64,000 bases of DNA. Source: Pseudomonadota bacterium (GTDB lineage: Bacteria > Pseudomonadota > Gammaproteobacteria > Steroidobacterales > Steroidobacteraceae). The notes under the pieces were generated by a model. It did no database searches, was not told the origin of the DNA, and saw nothing but the letters and a program-made list of their open reading frames with translations. Each line of letters begins with the position of its first letter. Position 1 is the stretch's first letter. Positions 60,289 to 64,000 of the stretch are shown here, one piece after another. The stretch lies in assembly GCA_023391815.1 (NCBI GenBank), contig JAEWAF010000129.1, positions 15,532 to 79,531 of the forward strand, read 5' to 3'. The translations under genes were made by a program, and so were the position numbers.

Positions 60289-63200
60289 ATGCCCCAGAGA
60301 ATCAAGAGCCTGCTGATCGCCAATCGCGGCGAGATCGCAATTCGCGTGATGCGCGCGGCCGCCGAGCTCGGCATCCGCACCGTCGCGATCTACTCGCAGG
60401 AAGATCGCTTCTCCCTGCATCGCATGAAGGCGGACGAGAGCTATCTGGTCGGCGCCGGCAAAACACCGGTCGAGGCCTACCTGGATATTGCCGACATCGT
60501 GCGCATCGCTCAGGCCGCGCAGGTCGATGCGATTCATCCGGGCTACGGTTTCCTGTCCGAGAATCCTGAGTTCGCCGAGGCTTGTGCCGCCGCGGGTTTG
60601 ATCTTCATCGGCCCGACGCCGGAGATCATGCGTCGACTGGGCAACAAGGTGATGGCGCGCAACCTTGCGGTCTCAGCGGGCGTGCCCGTGATGCCGGCGA
60701 CACCGCCGCTGCCCCGAGATGATGCGGAGTCTTTGCGCATGGCGCGCGAGGTTGGCTTCCCGGTCATGCTCAAGGCAAGTTGGGGCGGCGGTGGGCGCGG
60801 CATGCGCATCGTCGAGACCGAACAGGAGTTGCCCGAAATGGTGGCCACCGCCCGACGCGAAGCCAAGGCCGCGTTCGGCAACGATGAGGTTTATCTCGAG
60901 AAGCTGGTCCGTCGCGCGCGTCACATCGAAGTGCAGCTGCTAGGCGATGCGCACGGCAATCTGGTGCATTTGTTCGAGCGCGATTGCACCGTTCAACGCC
61001 GCAATCAAAAGGTGATCGAGCGTGCGCCTGCCACGTTCTTCAACGACGAGCAGCGTCAGTCACTGTGCGAAGAGGCGCTGAAGATCGGCCGCGCGGTGCG
61101 CTATCTCAACGCCGGTACGGTCGAGTTCCTACAAGACGCCGACAGCGGCAAGTTCTACTTCATCGAAGTGAACCCGCGCGTGCAGGTCGAGCACACGGTG
61201 ACTGAAGCGGTCACTGGCATCGACATCGTGCGCGCGCAGATCCGGATCGCCGAAGGGGCGAGGATCGGTGACGCCGAGAGCGGCGTGCCGAAGCAGGAAG
61301 ACATCCGGCTCAACGGCTTCGCGATGCAGTGTCGCGTCACCACCGAAGATCCCGAGAACAATTTTATTCCCGACTACGGTCGGATCACCGCCTATCGCAG
61401 TCCTGCCGGCTTCGGCATTCGTTTGGATGCCGGCACGGCGTATTCGGGCGCGATCATCACGCGCTCCTACGATTCGCTGCTGGTGAAGGTGACGGCGTGG
61501 TCGCCGACGCCGGCTGAAACCATTGCGCGCATGCATCGCGCGCTCTGGGAATTCCGCGTTCGTGGCGTCGTCACGAATCTGCGCTTCCTCGATCAGCTCA
61601 TTCTGCATCCGCAGTTCGCATCCGCGGAGTACACGACCAAGTTCATCGATCAAACGCCCGAGCTGTTCCGGTTCCCGCGCAAGAAGGATCGCGCCTCGCG
61701 CCTGTTGAACTTCATCGGCGATGTGGTGGTGAACGGCAATCCCGAAGTGAAGTCGCGGCCGCGCCCGCAGCGAATGGTCGCACCGAAGCTGCCGAAGATC
61801 CAACTGCCACCACCGGCGCCCGGAACGAAGCAGAAGCTCGACGAGCTGGGGCCAGACAAGTTCGCGCAGTGGATGCTCGATCAGAAGCGCGTGCTGCTGA
61901 CTGACACCACGATGCGAGACGCGCATCAATCGTTGCTCGCGACGCGCTTCCGCACTTACGACATGAAGGCGATCGCGCCTCATTACGCGAGCCTGTTGCC
62001 CGATCTGTTCTCGGTCGAATGCTGGGGCGGCGCAACCTTCGACGTGGCGATGCGCTTTTTGAACGAGTGCCCGTGGGAGCGCTTGCAGGAATTCCGCAGC
62101 GCCATGCCGAATCTGCTCTTGCAGATGCTGCTGCGTTCGGCGAACGCGGTCGGATACACCAACTATCCCGACAACGTCGTGAAGTACTTCGTGAATCAGG
62201 CGGCACAGTCGGGCATCGACCTGTTCCGTGTATTCGACTCGCTCAACTGGGTCGAGAACATGCGCGTCGCGATCGACGCGGTTCGAGAGTCCGGCGCGCT
62301 GTGCGAGGCGGCGATTTGCTACACCGGCAATCTTTCCGATCCGCGCCAGACCAAGTACGACTTGAAGTATTACTTGTCGATGGCGCGCGAGTTGAAGGCG
62401 GCGGGCGCTCACATTCTTGGCATCAAGGACATGGCGGGACTGTGTCAGCCGCGTGCCGCTTACACCCTGGTCAAGGCGCTCAAGGAAGAGATCGGCTTGC
62501 CGGTGCACTTCCATACGCACGACACCAGCGGCATCGCTGCCGCCAGCGTGCTCGCCGCGGTCGATGCGGGCGCCGATGCTGTCGACGGCGCGTTGGACGC
62601 GATGAGCGGTCTCACGTCGCAGCCGAATCTGGGCTCCATCGTCGAAGCATTGCGACACAGTCCGCGTGACTCCGGGCTCAATCCGGAAAATCTGCGCGTG
62701 CTGTCCGGATATTGGGAACAAGTGCGTCACTGCTACAGCGCGTTCGAAAGCGATTTGCGATCGGGCGCGTCCGAGGTGTACGTGCATGGCATGCCTGGCG
62801 GACAGTTCACGAACTTGCGCGAGCAGGCGCGCTCGCTCGGCATCGACGACGTGCGCTGGCCGGAAGTTGCGCGCGCGTATGCGAAGGTGAACGAGATGTT
62901 CGGCGACATCGTGAAGGTCACGCCGACGTCGAAGGTCGTCGGCGACATGGCGATCATGATGGTCACCAGCAATCTCACGCCGGAGCAGGTGCTCGATCCG
63001 AACACGGAGATTGCGTTTCCGGAGTCGGTCGTTTCCTTGTTCCGCGGTGATTTGGGGCAACCGTACGGCGGATTCCCCTCGGCGTTACAGCAGAAGGTGC
63101 TGAAGGGCGCGAAGCCGATGACGGGCCGACCGGGCGAAGTGTTGGCGCCGATCGATTTGAAGAAGGCGCGCGATGAGGCGCAGAGCAAGACCTGGCGCGA

Positions 63201-63735
63201 GATCACGGACGAGGAATTCGCTTCGTACTTGATGTATCCGAAGGTGTTCCTCGACTACATGAAGAACCGGCTCGACTATGGCCGGGTCAGCGTGCTGCCG
63301 ACGCCGTTGTTCTTCTATGGTATGGAGCCGGGCGATGAAGTGACCGTCGATATCGATCGCGGCAAGACACTGATCGTTCGCTTCGTGGCTGTGAGCGACA
63401 GCCATGAAGACGGCACGCGCACGGTGTTCTTCGAATTGAACGGTCAACCGCGCTCGGTGAAGGTCCCGGATCGCAGCCAGGTCGCCCTCAAACCCCCGCG
63501 TCGCAAAGCCGAACCCGCCGACCCCAACCACGTCGGCGCCCCGATGCCCGGCACCGTCGCCACCATCGCTGTCCGGCAAGGCGCGAAGGTGAAGCGAGGC
63601 GATGTGTTGCTCACGATCGAAGCGATGAAGATGGAAACGTCGGTTCGCTCGGATCGGGATGCGACCATCGGTGAGATCGTGACTCGGACCGGAGAGGCGG
63701 TGGACGCGAAGGATCTGCTGGTGGTGCTGGCGTAA
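60289..63735 (+). CDS. pyc: Pyruvate carboxylase
   Basis: A 1148-residue, single-chain biotin enzyme converting pyruvate and bicarbonate to oxaloacetate. Domains in order: biotin carboxylase (SLLIANRGEIAIRVMRAA; LKASWGGGGRGMRIV; NPRVQVEHTV), carboxyltransferase (LTDTTMRDAHQSLLATRFR; HTHDTSGIA), tetramerisation region and biotin carrier with the biotinyl Lys1114 in IEAMKMET. The start is ATG 60289 at MPQRIKSLLIANRGEIA; the frame is open 84 bp further over the promoter hairpin. This is an anaplerotic enzyme; it is present full-length, not as a split pair. Confidence 0.96.
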   Translation: MPQRIKSLLIANRGEIAIRVMRAAAELGIRTVAIYSQEDRFSLHRMKADESYLVGAGKTPVEAYLDIADIVRIAQAAQVDAIHPGYGFLSENPEFAEACAAAGLIFIGPTPEIMRRLGNKVMARNLAVSAGVPVMPATPPLPRDDAESLRMAREVGFPVMLKASWGGGGRGMRIVETEQELPEMVATARREAKAAFGNDEVYLEKLVRRARHIEVQLLGDAHGNLVHLFERDCTVQRRNQKVIERAPATFFNDEQRQSLCEEALKIGRAVRYLNAGTVEFLQDADSGKFYFIEVNPRVQVEHTVTEAVTGIDIVRAQIRIAEGARIGDAESGVPKQEDIRLNGFAMQCRVTTEDPENNFIPDYGRITAYRSPAGFGIRLDAGTAYSGAIITRSYDSLLVKVTAWSPTPAETIARMHRALWEFRVRGVVTNLRFLDQLILHPQFASAEYTTKFIDQTPELFRFPRKKDRASRLLNFIGDVVVNGNPEVKSRPRPQRMVAPKLPKIQLPPPAPGTKQKLDELGPDKFAQWMLDQKRVLLTDTTMRDAHQSLLATRFRTYDMKAIAPHYASLLPDLFSVECWGGATFDVAMRFLNECPWERLQEFRSAMPNLLLQMLLRSANAVGYTNYPDNVVKYFVNQAAQSGIDLFRVFDSLNWVENMRVAIDAVRESGALCEAAICYTGNLSDPRQTKYDLKYYLSMARELKAAGAHILGIKDMAGLCQPRAAYTLVKALKEEIGLPVHFHTHDTSGIAAASVLAAVDAGADAVDGALDAMSGLTSQPNLGSIVEALRHSPRDSGLNPENLRVLSGYWEQVRHCYSAFESDLRSGASEVYVHGMPGGQFTNLREQARSLGIDDVRWPEVARAYAKVNEMFGDIVKVTPTSKVVGDMAIMMVTSNLTPEQVLDPNTEIAFPESVVSLFRGDLGQPYGGFPSALQQKVLKGAKPMTGRPGEVLAPIDLKKARDEAQSKTWREITDEEFASYLMYPKVFLDYMKNRLDYGRVSVLPTPLFFYGMEPGDEVTVDIDRGKTLIVRFVAVSDSHEDGTRTVFFELNGQPRSVKVPDRSQVALKPPRRKAEPADPNHVGAPMPGTVATIAVRQGAKVKRGDVLLTIEAMKMETSVRSDRDATIGEIVTRTGEAVDAKDLLVVLA

Positions 63736-64000
63736 GGGCTTAAGAGCGTCGGCTCTCGTACGAAATAATCTGCCTGGGCTGAAGTGCCGGCAATGGCGCC
63801 TGGCCATCAGCCAGTCGCCACTTTCAAATCACCGGAGACGCCGAATAGACCAAGCTGCAACCGACGTCTCCAGCACGCCGCCGAGGTGGGGTACCTCCTT
63901 CCGGCATCCTCGAACAAGATGGACCTTGTCGGGGAAGTGCGCCCAGGGACGGGACCAACGGGCCGAGCGACAGCGAAGGCAGTAGGGGAGCACGGTGCCG
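63736..64000. other. Non-coding right end of the window
   Basis: 265 bp after pyc without a supported gene. A short hairpin AGAGC-gtcg-GCTCT at about 63743-63756 may end the pyc transcript but lacks a T-tract. From 63937 the sequence GTGCGCCCAGGGACGGG begins with the GTGCG that marks the 5' ends of group II introns, and GCGAAGGCAG follows; this is too little to call. Confidence 0.35.

Noticed and set aside
61129..63060. A 643-codon open frame on the minus strand within pyc
   Set aside because: It lies antisense to highly conserved pyruvate carboxylase domains and reads as histidine/arginine-rich sequence without any domain; it is a shadow of high-GC codon use.

Overview
The window is a high-GC, densely packed stretch of a bacterial chromosome. 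Its gene content points to a gammaproteobacterium near Xanthomonadales/Nevskiales/Steroidobacterales: a xanthomonadin-type aryl polyene cluster with a XanB2-like chorismatase, a gammaproteobacterial gshA, an S46 dipeptidyl peptidase, a three-gene pnt transhydrogenase and a PEP-CTERM protein. This placement is inferred from family content, not from a marker gene. I see no rRNA, tRNA, CRISPR array, transposase or prophage.

Region 1 (1-17797) is a nearly complete aryl polyene (APE/xanthomonadin-like) pigment cluster. A plus-strand block carries a glycosyltransferase cut by the left edge, a thioesterase, two tandem halogenase-like flavoproteins, a ketoreductase, a ketosynthase and an AMP ligase. 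A minus-strand chorismatase would make the hydroxybenzoate starter from chorismate. A second plus-strand block (8073-12432) carries an ACP, a small exported protein, a second ketosynthase, a ketosynthase-like chain-length partner and a third halogenase-like flavoprotein. A minus-strand block (17797 down to 12416) carries a membrane protein, a FabZ-like dehydratase, an acyltransferase, a LolA-like carrier, an MMPL exporter and a second hotdog dehydratase. Expected route: chorismate to hydroxybenzoate, activation and loading on the ACP, KS/KR/DH elongation to a polyene, halogenation, lipid attachment, then export to the outer membrane. Three flavoproteins carrying halogenase signatures in one such cluster is the most striking feature.

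Region 2 (18002-28985) holds pntAA-pntAB-pntB, then an OmpR-type response regulator and sensor kinase followed by a tripartite RND efflux system in the order permease, adaptor, outer-membrane channel.

Region 3 (29060-45291) is mixed housekeeping and accessory: an overlapping HNH endonuclease/5'-3' exonuclease pair, a DUF4124-type protein, a TPR protein, an M14 peptidase, a 2OG-Fe dioxygenase, pyrF, a fructosamine-kinase-like protein, an exported protein built of DSSG repeats, an acetyl-CoA hydrolase/transferase, two YceI proteins around a cytochrome b561, an S46 peptidase, a VOC protein and hemH.

Region 4 (45300-46760) is a PEP-CTERM protein gene with a consensus sigma-54 promoter and a strong intrinsic terminator, flanked by two ~100-bp inverted copies of a hairpin-rich repeat.

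Region 5 (46763-64000) holds a thiolase, a MATE exporter, a DUF2845-type protein, a four-gene operon (APC permease, glutamine-synthetase-like ligase, aldehyde dehydrogenase, iron alcohol dehydrogenase) that fits a gamma-glutamylated ethanolamine route, two diguanylate cyclases on either side of gshA, and a full-length pyruvate carboxylase with a hairpin at its predicted transcription start.
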